Shown piece by piece: positions 63,902 to 64,000 of a DNA stretch of 64,000 bases; position 1 is the first letter of the stretch, and the number at the start of each line of letters is the position of its first letter. The position numbers and the translations under genes were made by a program. The stretch comes from Anastrepha obliqua (lineage: Eukaryota > Arthropoda > Insecta > Diptera > Tephritidae). The notes under the pieces were generated by a model that saw nothing but the letters and a program-made list of their open reading frames with translations, did no database searches and had not been told where the DNA came from. The DNA lies in contig NC_072893.1 in NCBI RefSeq assembly GCF_027943255.1, positions 29,286,001-29,350,000 on the forward strand, in the 5' to 3' direction.

Positions 63902-64000
63902 ATGTCTGATTTTGTGCCGAATAATCGTCATTTGCGGGAAGTTTTGATTTTCCTCTTTCATTCGAAAAAAACGGCGGCTGAAGCGCATCGAAAGCTACAA
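63902..64000 (+). CDS. mariner transposase N-terminus, cut by the window end
   Basis: ATG at 63902 opens MSDFVPNNRHLREVLIFLFH, then SKKTAAEAHRKLQ, open to the last base. It is the first helix-turn-helix of a Mos1-like mariner, similar to the copies at 45330 and 51099-52166. Whether the gene is intact cannot be told from this window. Confidence 0.85.
   Translation, partial: MSDFVPNNRHLREVLIFLFHSKKTAAEAHRKLQ

Overview
This window reads as non-coding chromosomal DNA of an insect, most likely a fly. It contains no convincing host gene. The evidence is the mix of mobile elements (mariner, several Tc1 lineages, a maT-type DD37D element, non-LTR retrotransposons of LOA, jockey and RTE type, and a tRNA-derived SINE), together with TATG/CATA/CAG microsatellites and A+T-rich spacers. 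A tephritid-like dipteran is a reasonable guess, but that is inference from general familiarity and not a database result. No rRNA, true tRNA gene, CRISPR array, LTR element or bacterial signal was found.

Layout. 1-7.9 kb: single-copy-looking DNA, an A/T satellite-like array (3.2-4.5 kb), then an inverted-repeat element whose interior has grown into a TTTAGTAAAA array (4.67-5.89 kb). 8-13 kb: a mariner with two frameshifts, a LOA-like LINE fragment, and an RTE-like LINE split by a Tc1 element with 213-bp terminal repeats. 13.4-14.4 kb: an internally deleted maT element. 14.8-15.9 kb: a foldback repeat and a second copy of the GGTGGCGC inverted-repeat family. 17.1-20.1 kb: a Tc1 element with an intron, butted against a mariner fragment, which runs into a jockey-like LINE. 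21-25 kb: SINEs, a deleted DDE transposon, a decayed mariner, a 228-bp MITE and a LINE end. 27-34.5 kb: a Tc1-type MITE containing a SINE, G-tract elements flanked by TTAA, and LINE fragments. 35.5-38.7 kb: an 86-bp A/T minisatellite and a compact GGTGGCGC element. 39-42.1 kb: a LOA-like LINE invaded by two different MITEs, with SINEs on both sides. 44.3-47.8 kb: a T-rich array interrupted by a mariner and LINE pieces. 49.7-50.6 kb: an A-rich array holding three copies of one segment. 51.1-52.3 kb: a mariner with an intact 355-codon transposase. 52.6-59.6 kb: a Tc1 element split by a nearly full-length LOA-like LINE. 61.3-63.5 kb: LINE ends, a foldback copy and a SINE. 63.9 kb to the end: the start of another mariner.

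The elements do not work together as a pathway. The window is a layered deposit of mobile DNA, and nesting gives relative ages. The most notable items are the intact mariner, the LINE-in-Tc1 nest, the same intron position in two distinct Tc1 transposases, a piggyBac-like MITE carrying a 45-bp hairpin minisatellite, and the GGTGGCGC family, which appears in every state from compact MITE to kilobase array.
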